The translations under genes and the position numbers were made by a program. Under the pieces are notes generated by a model. The model did not search any database, had not been told where the DNA came from, and saw nothing but the letters and a program-made list of their open reading frames with translations. Shown here piece by piece: positions 25,666-35,677 of a stretch of 64,000 nt of DNA (positions within the stretch are counted from its first letter, which is position 1; every line of letters starts with the position of its first letter). The stretch is from Rhynchonema sp. JSB1_4 (lineage: Eukaryota > Nematoda > Chromadorea > Monhysterida > Xyalidae): contig JASAMV010006671.1 in the NCBI GenBank assembly GCA_030248065.1, forward strand, positions 1 through 64,000, read 5' to 3'.

Positions 25666-25898
25666 AATGGGTGATATTTTCGAAACGATGTAAAGGTCAG
25701 TTGGGCGTAAAGGTCGGTGGAAAGCTCGGTCGACAGCTCAGTGTGATAGACCTCGGTGTAAACTTGAAACATTCCACGTTAATAACAGGCAATGTTTCAC
25801 GTTTACACCGAGCTCCGCCCACCGAGCTTTCGACCGAACTTTACGCCGACCTTTACGCCCAACTGAGCTTTACACCGTTTCGAAAATTCCACCCAATG
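25666..25898. repeat. Foldback MITE with GGTGTAAAG words
   Basis: TGGGTGATATTTTCGAAACG at the left is mirrored at the right by CGTTTCGAAAATTCCACCCA. The arms carry GTAAAGGTCGGTGGAAAGCTCGG-like sequence, and the loop contains GAAACATTCCACGTTAATAA flanked by its partial complement. A decayed relative lies at 7,139. Confidence 0.75.
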
Positions 25899-26232
25899 AA
25901 AATATTTATTTTTTTTCCGGAAGTAAGCCCCTTTTGCAAGGCTGGTGGGTTAGCATTTACACCGCGTTTTGGCCGCTTTTTGTCAAACGTATTATACAAA
26001 GCATCTCGTTCAATGTGATGGGTAAATTTATATATAAATGTATAGTAAATTTCCAAATTCGCTGCCGAACAGTAAAGTACGCTCCATAGTTAATGTCAGG
26101 TTCTAAACCCGAAAATCATCTTGTGAAACATTCAGACAGCCAACGCACACGCAGCTTGCCAGCCAGACAGGCAGCTGCGCGCAATGTTTCAGAACCGCGC
26201 ATGGTTAGCGTTCGGCATTTTGCGAAAAATTT

Positions 26233-26430
26233 GTTGCGAAAATTTTTTGAAAAAAATGGGACAAAAAATTGATTTTCCTTGATAATCAGGGTACTTTCCC
26301 TGAAAAATCAGGGAAAATCAAGGAAATTCAGGGTTTAAAAAAAACGAAAAACGACCCAGGCGTTTTTTTTAAAAAAAAACGTCGTTTTTTTTAAGAAAAA
26401 ACGCCGTCGTTTTTTTTTTGCCTAACCCTG
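26233..26430. mobile_element. Truncated half copy of the 25.0-kb hAT MITE
   Basis: About 200 bp are nearly identical to 25,333-25,530, including the GATAATCAGGGTACTTTCCC core and the terminal CG-plus-T arrays ending TAACCCTG. The left half is absent, so it is a solo right end. Confidence 0.8.
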
Positions 26431-26653
26431 CTGCAAGTCCCGCAATTTATGACACAAGTTAGACGACTGCCAACTTAAATGAACCATAGCGTTCTAAAAT
26501 CTGTGACACTGGTTGGTCGACTAGGTCACTCAGTTTGTACATCACTGATCATTTCGAAAACTGTGTTTGTGACCGTCAACAAAATTGGCTGACCCATTTA
26601 ACTCGCAGTTGATGACACAAACAATGGTGGTAACTCCGCGGCGAGCGCGCGGC

Positions 26654-26877
26654 GTATACCTTGGTTGTCGTCAAAGTGAACGAACAGGCTTGTTTTGACC
26701 CATTGTATCATCAGAAACGGTGTAAAAAAGTGTATGGAGGCCAGGGTGCTTGTTTTGATCCATTATATCATCAGAAACTGACGGAAATACTGCATAGAGG
26801 ACAAGGTGCTTGTTTTGACCCATTATATCGTCAGAAACAGAGTGACAACGTGTGGTCACCACAACCAAGGTATACGG
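26654..26877. repeat. TIR element enclosing three 61-bp tandem units
   Basis: GTATACCTTGGTTGT at the left is mirrored by ACAACCAAGGTATAC at the right. Between them the unit GCTTGTTTTGACCCATTATA, continuing ATCAGAAAC, repeats three times at about 26,687, 26,749 and 26,809. The repeat stays open in one frame (motif ACFDPLYHQK), but the units are not all a multiple of three in length and there is no other sign of coding. Confidence 0.65.
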
Positions 26878-27091
26878 CGCTGCCTCCGGCACTTTTTTCC
26901 TAGTGAGGTTTTTAGACATGAACTGTTGACACAGATGAAGTTTTATACCAACATGAAGTATTTTCCCACATGAAGTTTTGACATACAATCCAGTAAACTC
27001 GTGTTGTCGCGTTTGGCACTCGCATGTGAGTTTGTCCGTTGCCAACAACATTTATGCACCATCAAAATGTAGCTACTGCACTGTGCATGTA

Positions 27092-27485
27092 TTGGTCGCA
27101 CAATGACTATATGAGAATCCATCCCCCTGATTTTCCTGCATTGAAAAGGCGGATATTTGGCATTTTTTTCAAATTGGACCAGGTTTTGACAAGAACTTTG
27201 CGTGCTTATCAGTGAGAAGCACACGTGTGCAGAAGTTTCACCCTGAATTCTGCGCAACCGAAATGGTTCGGGCTCGGGTTACTGTAGCCACGTGTTACAT
27301 GCTTTATGTGTGAAATCAGTTACAGCACACACACGTTGATCACTCCCGATAAATAAAGCGGGAAAAGAAAGAGAAAATAACTCCTTGTCAAAACCTGATT
27401 CAATTTGAAAAAATCGCCAGAAACCCTCCTTGCCGATGTAGGAAAAATATGGGGATGGATTCTCATATAGTCATTGTGCGACCAA
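27092..27485. mobile_element. TA-flanked MITE present only in the left palindrome arm
   Basis: The ends are TTGGTCGCACAATGACTATA and its complement, with TA on both sides. The right arm reads across the same point (TA at 41,345-41,346) without the element and with a single TA, so this is a filled site matched to an empty site. The TA duplication points to the Tc1/mariner superfamily. Solo or partial ends of the same family lie at 43,985-44,007, 44,508 and 53,530. Confidence 0.85.
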
Positions 27486-27539
27486 TACTTGTTTATTATT
27501 TGGCGCCATGACATGATGTGACAGTATTTTGAGCTATAG

Positions 27540-27779
27540 TAAATTTCTAATTTCGTTGCCTCATGCTTTCTTACAGACGCAGGGAAACCGTTTGAAGTCG
27601 AAGCAGGCAACAAGCTGGACACGCAGTGAACGAGCCACGCAGCAGACACACACAGCTTGTGTGACTGAAACATTCGAAACGCACGCTTGTTCACTGTGTG
27701 TTGAGCTTGTTGCCTCGACTTCGAACGGGAGTTTCCCTGCGGCTGTAAGAATGCATGAAGCAACGAAATTAGAAACTCA
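27540..27779. repeat. Foldback MITE, TTTCTAATTTCGTTGCCTCA ends (left-arm copy)
   Basis: Same family as at 19,860 and 20,139, with one arm shortened. The matching element in the right palindrome arm lies at 41,049-41,292, so it was inserted before the palindrome duplication. Confidence 0.75.
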
Positions 27780-27963
27780 CTACACCGACAAGAACGAGAG
27801 GCTGCAACCAGGTGCCAAAAGGAAGATAAGTTTGAGATTGTGAAACAGAAAGTCAGGTCATGCATAATTATCCCCGTTCTATTGGAGGCTCACATTTGGG
27901 TACAGAATGAAGGCGTGCGCACTTTCGGCGAGGTCTGTTGTTGCACCACAAATTATTCTTCTA

Positions 27964-28170
27964 AGGGCTCTACCAGATACACCCGAAACCCAAAACATAA
28001 ATTTTTTCTATTTCCATGTTTCGGGTTTTGAAAAAAAGAACCCGAAACACAAAGCATGATAATCGAAAATGTTTCGGTCTTGCCACTTGTACTTGTAGCT
28101 GACGTGAACAATTTGTACAGTCAGCCGAAACATTTTCAATTATCATGCTTTGTGTGGAGCCCTAATCGCA
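27964..28170. repeat. Foldback with word CATGTTTCGGGTT, one arm deleted
   Basis: It begins AGGGCTCTACCAGATACACC and contains CCATGTTTCGGGTTTTG and CCCGAAACACAAAGCATGATA. On the far side the outermost part is missing and the sequence jumps to GGAGCCCTAA. The intact version is in the right arm at 40,596-40,867. Confidence 0.7.
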
Positions 28171-29430
28171 GTTGCCTGTGCTGCACAACGATTAGCTCTG
28201 GGCAAACTTTGGAACCAATCGAACATGTGCATCCTGGTTATCAACGGTATGCGAATACTATGGTCACTCACTTTGGAACACCATCAATACATGCAATTGT
28301 TTATGTGCGATATTGGCGAGAAACCAAGTCATAAAGAACGTGCAGTGCCAATCCTATGATTTTCCAAAGTTTAGTATTTAAAGTTTTTTCTTGAGTTGGA
28401 CATTGTGGGGGTAATGTGCATGTAACATGTGCACACAGAAAACCAAGATACGACTGTATCATACACCACCCTTTCATTGTTTTATTCAATGCTATCGTAA
28501 CCTGACTGTACTTGTACTCATCGGGTGCTTGAATTCTCTTTGCACTGGAAAATTCGGTACAGTGCCGATCACCGACAGTTGATTTGATCACGATCAATCA
28601 CACGCACGCACTCACACAGAACATGCGTAAATGAAATAATCCTATCAATTCGGTGTGGCCCAACGGCAACGTCATACAAGCTCGCCTATTCTACTATAGT
28701 GCTCTCACGAACTTTGTCGAACCTTTGTTTCGAAAATTTACACCAAGCTTATATTTGCATCAAAATTATTAGTCTTCTGCACATCAGTTTTGTGGGGATT
28801 CTGGTGTCACTGGTGTTACTCAGCGCGTTTCGCTCAATAAAGTACGAAACGAAAAAATCAGCCGGCATTTATCTATCAAACGACACGAACTAATGTGTCA
28901 GAATCAACCAACAGTATTTTTCCAATGTTTGATGATTAAATCCAAACCAATATGTAGATGGGGACAAAAAATCACGGAATAAATAAATATCAATAAAGCG
29001 AATCATGCCAAGCTCAACAACAATAACTCAGGAATTACATGTTGCAAGCGCTCATCATTAGGATTTGTGCTCTAACATCTGAAATATAAATTGCCATCAA
29101 ATTATAACACGGTGGAAAGGCGTCGATCACGGATTGTGCAGTAAAACAAGAGTCGATAATGCCTAATACAACAAATGGCACACTTTTCGGTGTAAAAAGC
29201 GAGAACACTGGTGATAAATCTACCTGACTAAACAACAAAGCAGCCGTACAACTTCACAGATTGCAGTAGCAGAAACGCGAACTTGACATTGCAACGTTTG
29301 ATAAAAAGACGGAGTAATTGCAGTGGAATGTAATTCGTAACTGCCGCTAAGTAGTAATAGCTCAAACGTTTCACAATCACAAATTATTTTTTGACTTGAG
29401 TAAAACAATTTCGGAAAATCATCGCAAAAA

Positions 29431-32400
29431 TCAAAAATCTCTTTGATGTTCTTCAGGCGATGATGCAGTGGCGTCTTGCGATCTCATACCCTCACTGTGG
29501 ACACCCTTTCCGGTCATGGACAAAATGGCCTTCACGGCTGGGTCTACGTCGAGCACACTTGGGCGCTGCAATCACATTTTGGTTAAACATGAGATCCTGC
29601 ATCAGCTTTTGGTGTCTCGCACTGCGCGAACAATGGCATGCAATAATAATAACGCGAAAACACACAAAAATACCAAATGTGAATTGTCAGAGGTCCACCG
29701 TTTTCGAGTTACATGCAGGTGACCAAAGTACGAAACCGGTGCCGCACAGACGCAAAATTTTGCACGTAAACTTCACCCATTTATGTTTCATATGCTTGCA
29801 CACACTGGGGCTATTCGGAAATGTTTTTGATCTCAAGCCCAAAACATGCGCTAAATAAGCCGCAGACAGGAAGGAAGGGAGGGTCTCGTTTGCCAATCTC
29901 CTGAACATACTAAATGTAGCATATGAATTTTCGGTTTTGTCAATTTGAAATATTTCAGCCGCACATTGTGAACCGGGTACTCCTGATCTGGCTCATTCGG
30001 CTGCGAAAGGACATTCTTCACAAACGTCACCGCGTTGCAAAAATGAAGCAAGCTGATCACGCACGGCGCAGCAGTGGATGCACCGCACAAGCATTTACTT
30101 ACCGTCGCTGCTTCTTCGGTCTGACTTTCGGTGAGCAACTTTCGTTCATCCACCGCCCACACCTCGACTTGATCGATTGTGAAATTGGATTGTTTCGACA
30201 ACTGGGGACATTTGAATGTCGACCCCATCGCTTGCGTCTTGCCCGTGCCGAAATCGTTGGACAAATAGAGACCGAAGAACTCCGGCTCGAGCGTGCCGCC
30301 GAAACCCTGCAATTGCTCCGGTCTTATAGAAGGATGCGAGAGTATGACAAAAGATTAGTTGTGAACAGAAGAATTTCTAAAAAAAATTATATTTTATTAT
30401 ATAATATATACGTCTTCGGATTAAGCTCAGTTCGACGGTTACTGATGCCATCTAGCTCTGTTTGTGTAAAAATTCTTTAGCAGGTGTCTGGGAACGACGT
30501 TTACCACGGCAGGAATTAGTGGCATGACCAGCTCTCGAAATATTACTGCGCAAAAAGGGCAAACACGTGATCAACGTAGGACGGGACTGACCAGACCTGT
30601 CGTAGCCGTTATATTTTGTTGCCTCGTGTGGTTGAGGTTTTGCGGTGCGCATCAGGTGGCAAAAGGTAATCAGTTCGCACAAACTGCACTCTGCGGAACA
30701 AGATAGGAACAAAAGCTGAAAACTCTCACCAGTCCATTGGGCAACGTTTGTTGATTCCAGTTCATGTAGGCAAAATTCTGATCGTAAGACGTTGCGTGAT
30801 AGGCGTGGATCGTTGGTCGCAACGTGAACAAGAAGCTTGATTCATCGCCTGCAGTTTTTTTTGAGAAAAAATAGTATACCACAAATTTTATAACAATCAT
30901 TTCAAACAACCGCGAAAGTTCGGTCCAACGACAAATCCGTGCGACGCGAAGGCGCCAAACAGCCCAAGGTCACGGTCGCGTATGATCAACATACAAGGCC
31001 CGCCATCACTCACACGTTTCACCATCATCAAGAAGCTGGCACCGTGTTGACGACTGTAAGTAGATCAGAAATAAATTTTTCGGTCACAGTTTCGTATTTC
31101 ATAACAGTTGCTCGAGTACAAGATCACACACTGCATGCCCACGGCCTATGAACAATTTGAAATATTTCAGCCGCACTCTGTAAACCGGGTACTCTGACCT
31201 GGCTCATTCTGCTGCGAAAGGACATTTTTCACAAACGTTACCGCGTTGCAAAACTGAAGTAAGCTGATCATCAGCCGGCTCAGTGTAACATGTCACCATG
31301 GACAAAATTCTGTTTTGTGACCCGCTGTTTTCGTACCCTCTACTTCGTCCGCGCGGTGCGCTGAGATAACAGCAAACACGATGTGAAGAAAAAAGATGCC
31401 ATTAGAACATGTTTCAGCAGTTTTTACCGAATTCAAACCCCGACCTGCAATACAATCGTCTCCATCGAATACAATGAGCGCGGGACACGTGCTGGGACAA
31501 GAACAGCAGTTCGGGCAATGTCAATAGTTCGGTACCGACTGGTTCACATGTATTCGAATCCATTGAGTACGGAATCGAGCACAGGTGATCCGACTGAAGT
31601 TAGCATTTCATCAAAATTTTAATTCATTATTTTTGCCAAATTGTGGTCCAGCCCCTGTGGTGTTATGACACGATCGGGGTCATTTTCGGTCAGTATACAC
31701 AATATTCACTGTGAGTGTAAAGTGGTATAATTCGGAGGAGGCAAACCGACAGATTGGGGTGGGGAGCAAAATTGCGTTCAAAAAATATTCCAGCGTTTCA
31801 CTATAAAGAAGGCACACTGTATGATGAAAATGGCAGACCTCGGGATCAGCAGTCTCCAGATGGAATGCCCCACCAAACATACGCATCCACATCGCGTGCA
31901 GCACGTTGCAGTCGCCGAGGATACGCTCGATTTGCGATATGTTCACGTCCTTCATGTCCGGCTTGTGATCTGAACATTTTTTTAAAAGAAACCAGAGAAA
32001 ATAACTCAGTTTTCAAGGCCTGGCACCTCGCTCGTCTGTGAAAACAGGCCGAAACGGGCAATAGTCACTGCTGTTACATTATTCAAGAGTTACTCTTGAG
32101 GCGACCCTGGCTGCCAGGTGCATTTGCACTGACGATGTTCTGGTGCAGCATCCGGCAGTTCATGAAAACACAACATAGGTCTTATCATAAGACCACAGCG
32201 ATATAAAAACAATTTAACCGCAATTTTACCAGTGAATCGTCCAACCAAGTAATCGATCAACGTCGTTTGATCCTTGCTGTGCATGTTCAGCCACGTGGCG
32301 AATTGTTTTGACGACCGTTCGGCGCGCTCATAGCACATCCACACTTGGTTTAGAAACTGGAAATTATGACAGACTGAAATTGTTTCTGCACATGTGTTGT

Positions 32401-33927
32401 GCTGCATGAAGGAGGCACTCAGCTGTTGGCTAGTGGTGTTTTGAAAGAGAAAGACCCACCCGCCTGACCAACAAAATAATACCAGCAATGTGACGAGAAT
32501 GACTAACGAAAGTGCGTCATAGTAACCATATACATGTACAGTATTTGCACATCAATTTGGTTGCAAAAGATACAAATTGCACTTGATAAAAACGCTAAAT
32601 TCCACCCGTCGTCATCATTGTGAGCAGATTAAATCGAAACAAGTGACTTGCTGCACATTTCTCGTTTCCGTTTCATTTCACATCACACACCGACACTGAA
32701 TTCCGAATTTCTGTAGAGCCAGAAGTGACGTGTCAACCTATCCTCACATCTCAGCCAACCTTTCGTAATTCAGCTACCGGTACTTCCTCGGGCGCATGCT
32801 GTCCCTCCTGTACTTGCAAGCACGCTTCAGCGATCAGTTTGGCGCGATATTCATAGGTCCCATCCAGAGCTTCGGTTATGACGCTGATGAAATTGTGCAC
32901 TGTGAACTCGGCAGCCTTATGTGAGTGCAGTAATCCGATGGTGAGGAAACGTCGACACAACTGCACTTGTAGTGATGGCGGGAGTTTGTCTTTTGTGGCT
33001 TCCTGCGCGACAAAATAGAACTTGTTGCCATTACCATGGGCTTCGTAGATGCAATTTACACTTTGAATTTTTACATTTTGCAAATACATAGAACAAAAAG
33101 CTTAAGGCAAAATTCACTCAGGTAAGATTCTGGCCGGTGAACTTTGTGGAAAACACTGATAAAACAGTCGAATTTGCAGCTCGTTAAAGCGGCAAACCGT
33201 ATATCTCATGCTTGCTTTTTTACCACGCAGTTAGACTGTTTATGTCCAACGGTCAAAAAAACAACGATCAAACGAGCTAAACCACGTTAAAACTGTCAGA
33301 AATTATCTTTGAAAAGTGTCTTTCAGGAACAAACGCGAGCTTGTGCCGACTTACGCTCACCCTTTTGATCATGAAAGGCAGTGAGACTGAGACAAGAACC
33401 AGCTCGCTGACAGATGAAACCTTTGTGAAACATTTTACACGTGGCTGTTGGTTGACGAGCTTGTTGGATTCTCTACTAAATGTTCTGCCGTTGCCTGATC
33501 AAAAGGGGGAGCGTAAGTCGGCACAAGCTCGAGTTTGTTCCCGAAAGCAAATTTTTAAAAATTAATTCTCACAATTTAAGCGTATTTCATTTTGTTTGAA
33601 CGATGTTTTTGTGATCACTCATCGTATATAGTCACATTTTATTGCGAGGCCTTCTAGAGCTCGTATCCTTGCCCTTAAAAACTTGAACAAAAATGTTCCA
33701 AAAAATATCCGAAAACAGCGAGCAGTAATGGCAATAACACCACAATGAGCCCCAAAACTTCATAAATCTCCGAGCAGAATGCGGAACAGCGACTGAACCT
33801 TGAATCTATCGGTCGTACAATTGCCCTCCTGACCATGATTGATCTGTTTGAAGGTCTGTTGCAAGGTGGCCGTCACCCACGATGTCGGCAGTCGGCCCGC
33901 TTTGCCGTGACTGTGATGTGCGCCCAT
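29431..33927 (-). CDS. TLDc-domain protein, MEAK7/TLDC1 type (left copy)
   Basis: Downstream exons, all with GT/AG and continuous phase, are 33089(approx.)-32760, 32356-32230, 31969-31839, 31593-31445, 31053-30911, 30848-30730, 30306-30103 and 29565-29431. They encode a TLDc domain at the C-terminus: GGPCMLIIRDRD, then SSFLFTLRP, NQQTLPNGL, GFGGTLEPEFFGLYLSNDF and QVEVWAV, ending with a SVLDVDP motif. This matches the metazoan MEAK7 (mTOR-associated, lysosome-linked; EAK-7 in worms) layout. A probable first exon lies in the unique spacer: start 33,927, MGAHHSH, fitting the N-myristoylation pattern MGxxxS seen in this family. Its 3' boundary is unclear, because the frame meets TGA at 33,760 and usable donors (such as 33,799) give an uncertain join to exon 2. 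Recognition from family memory; function in this organism is inferred. Confidence 0.85.
33326..33547. repeat. Foldback with AACAAACGCGAGCTTGTGCC ends
   Basis: AACAAACGCGAGCTTGTGCC, continuing GACTTACGCTC, at the left is mirrored at 33,500-33,547. The palindrome arm stops inside this element at about 33,488. The right palindrome arm keeps only one half (35,256-35,445), so the inner breakpoint of the palindrome falls within the foldback. Confidence 0.7.
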
Positions 33928-35255
33928 CAAGTTGATGGAAGGGGGAGGCGACGGGGTCATGAAATGATGAATTAGCTGTTAGTTTGATTTGTGCGGACAG
34001 TGAGTTGGTTCTAGTTCTAGCCCACCTCGCCAGCAACGAGTGGTGATTTAAAGGGGTTTACCACCTGGACTCACGCTCAGGCTCACAAGGTGATTTTGAC
34101 ACCGATGCTACCAGAACGCTTGACTAAATTAGTGAACAAAATAAAAGTATTAATGGCAGTGCAACTGCTGAAATTGAGCGAAAGATAAGTTGTCAAGTGG
34201 AGCATAAAGCATACCGTGCTTCAACGAGATAGTCCCAAAAGTCCATGATTAAATTTGGAATTCTGCTTTTTATTCCTTCAAATTTAATACAACAGTTCAC
34301 TGAGCACCGAATCAAAAATATAGATGTGACGCATTCCCTTGTCCTTCTCAAAACGAAAACAGTACTTATGACAAGAAGTGCCCACTCAAACACGCAAAGT
34401 TTCGTGAATTTGGCGCTGATATAAATAAAAATTTACATCAGAATCATACATCCGACGATGAAATAAACACAACAAAGGACCAAGCAAGACAAAAAAGAAC
34501 AGACTCGCATGTTCGGAGCCAATATTATATGCCAGTAGAGGTCCGAAGAATAACAGGAAGGAATAATCACCGAATATTAACCAATAAACATAACAACAAT
34601 TAGTTGGGTACACACCACGGGATCATTCTGAAATATTGCGCCTAAAAGTCAACTCAATGTAATTAGAATTCGATTCTCACGCAGCAACCCGGAAACGCAA
34701 CGGTATATGAACCAGCTGCATGGCTACGCTTATTTCATGCACTTTCATGAGCATGAATGGACTAAAGAGCAGAAAACACACGCAGGCCTCGAAGATTTAA
34801 ACAAAACAGGCAGATATCGTATTTCATTGCAGCAATAATATTGTTCGCATTAGGTATTTACAAAGGTACCAAACAAATAGCGATTCAAATCTTCGTCTCA
34901 TTGAACATCTAGTATTCGGAGGTTTTTTACCAGTTGAGAGCTCACCAGACCTCTGCTGATGTTTCACAGGACAAAAGTAAACAGCATCTATTTGTCCTTC
35001 TCCTCCTCCGCAAACTGGTGTTTGCTGCAGCATTCTCCCTAACGCCGGCTTCGACCATCAACGCGTTATGTTCCGTTCCATCGTTATCCGATTTGACATT
35101 TCGTCTATTCGCTTCACGACTTATCGCTCATCGTTTGGAATCGATCTTGCGTCTGTTCAGCACGGATGAATCTGGCAGATTTGAACGTGGGTCGGGTATG
35201 CCCCCCACCGCAACCCACCACCAAAAACACAAAAAACTACCTTTGATAGAACTGT
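33489..35255. other. Unique spacer at the centre of the palindrome
   Basis: This 1.77 kb has no inverted counterpart. It holds the proposed N-myristoylated first exon of the left TLDc copy at 33,927-33,799 (- strand). On the + strand an open stretch at about 35,050-35,200 (DLTFRLFASRL, then LFSTDESGRFERG) could be a divergent first exon for the right copy, but the evidence is weak. The two genes are transcribed away from this spacer, so it must contain the promoter(s). I see no TATA-like signal I would rely on. Confidence 0.7.
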
Positions 35256-35677
35256 GCAGAACATTTAGTAGAGAATCCAACAAGAAACCACCCCCACGGC
35301 GGACCGCCTCGTCAACCAACAGCCACGTGTAAAATGTTTCACAAAGGTTTCATCTGTCAGCGAGCTGGTTCTTGTCTCAGTCTCACTGCCTTTCATGATC
35401 AAAAGGGTGAGCGTAAGTCGGCACAAGCTCGCGTTTGTTCCTGAAAGACACTTTTCAAAGATAATTTCTGACAGTTTTAACGTGGTTTAGCTCGTTTGAT
35501 CGTTGTTTTTTTGACCGTTGGACATAAACAGTCTAACTGCGTGGTAAAAAAGCAAGCATGAGATATACGGTTTGCCGCTTTAACGAGCTGCAAATTCGAC
35601 TGTTTTATCAGTTTTTTCCACTAAGTTCACCAGTCCGAATCTTACCTGGGTGAAATTTGCCATAAGCTTTTTGTTCC

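Larger units (their letters stand above)
26905..33488. repeat. Left arm of 14.6-kb palindrome
   Basis: The arm is the reverse complement of 35,256-41,531, broken only by substitutions and indels; by eye identity is in the high nineties. It contains a complete downstream part of a TLDc gene (- strand), several MITEs and intron sequence. It is longer than its partner mainly because of a 394-bp insertion at 27,092 and an extra foldback half near the inner end. Confidence 0.95.

Noticed and set aside
29923..30480. 185-codon + strand frame in the left palindrome arm
   Set aside because: It is antisense to the TLDc exon at 30306-30103 and to its intron. The - strand has correct splice sites and a recognised domain.
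35049..35200. EF-hand-like stretch (LFSTDESGRFERG) as first exon of the right TLDc copy
   Set aside because: No convincing start, donor or phase match to exon 2; recorded only as a possibility in the spacer entry.
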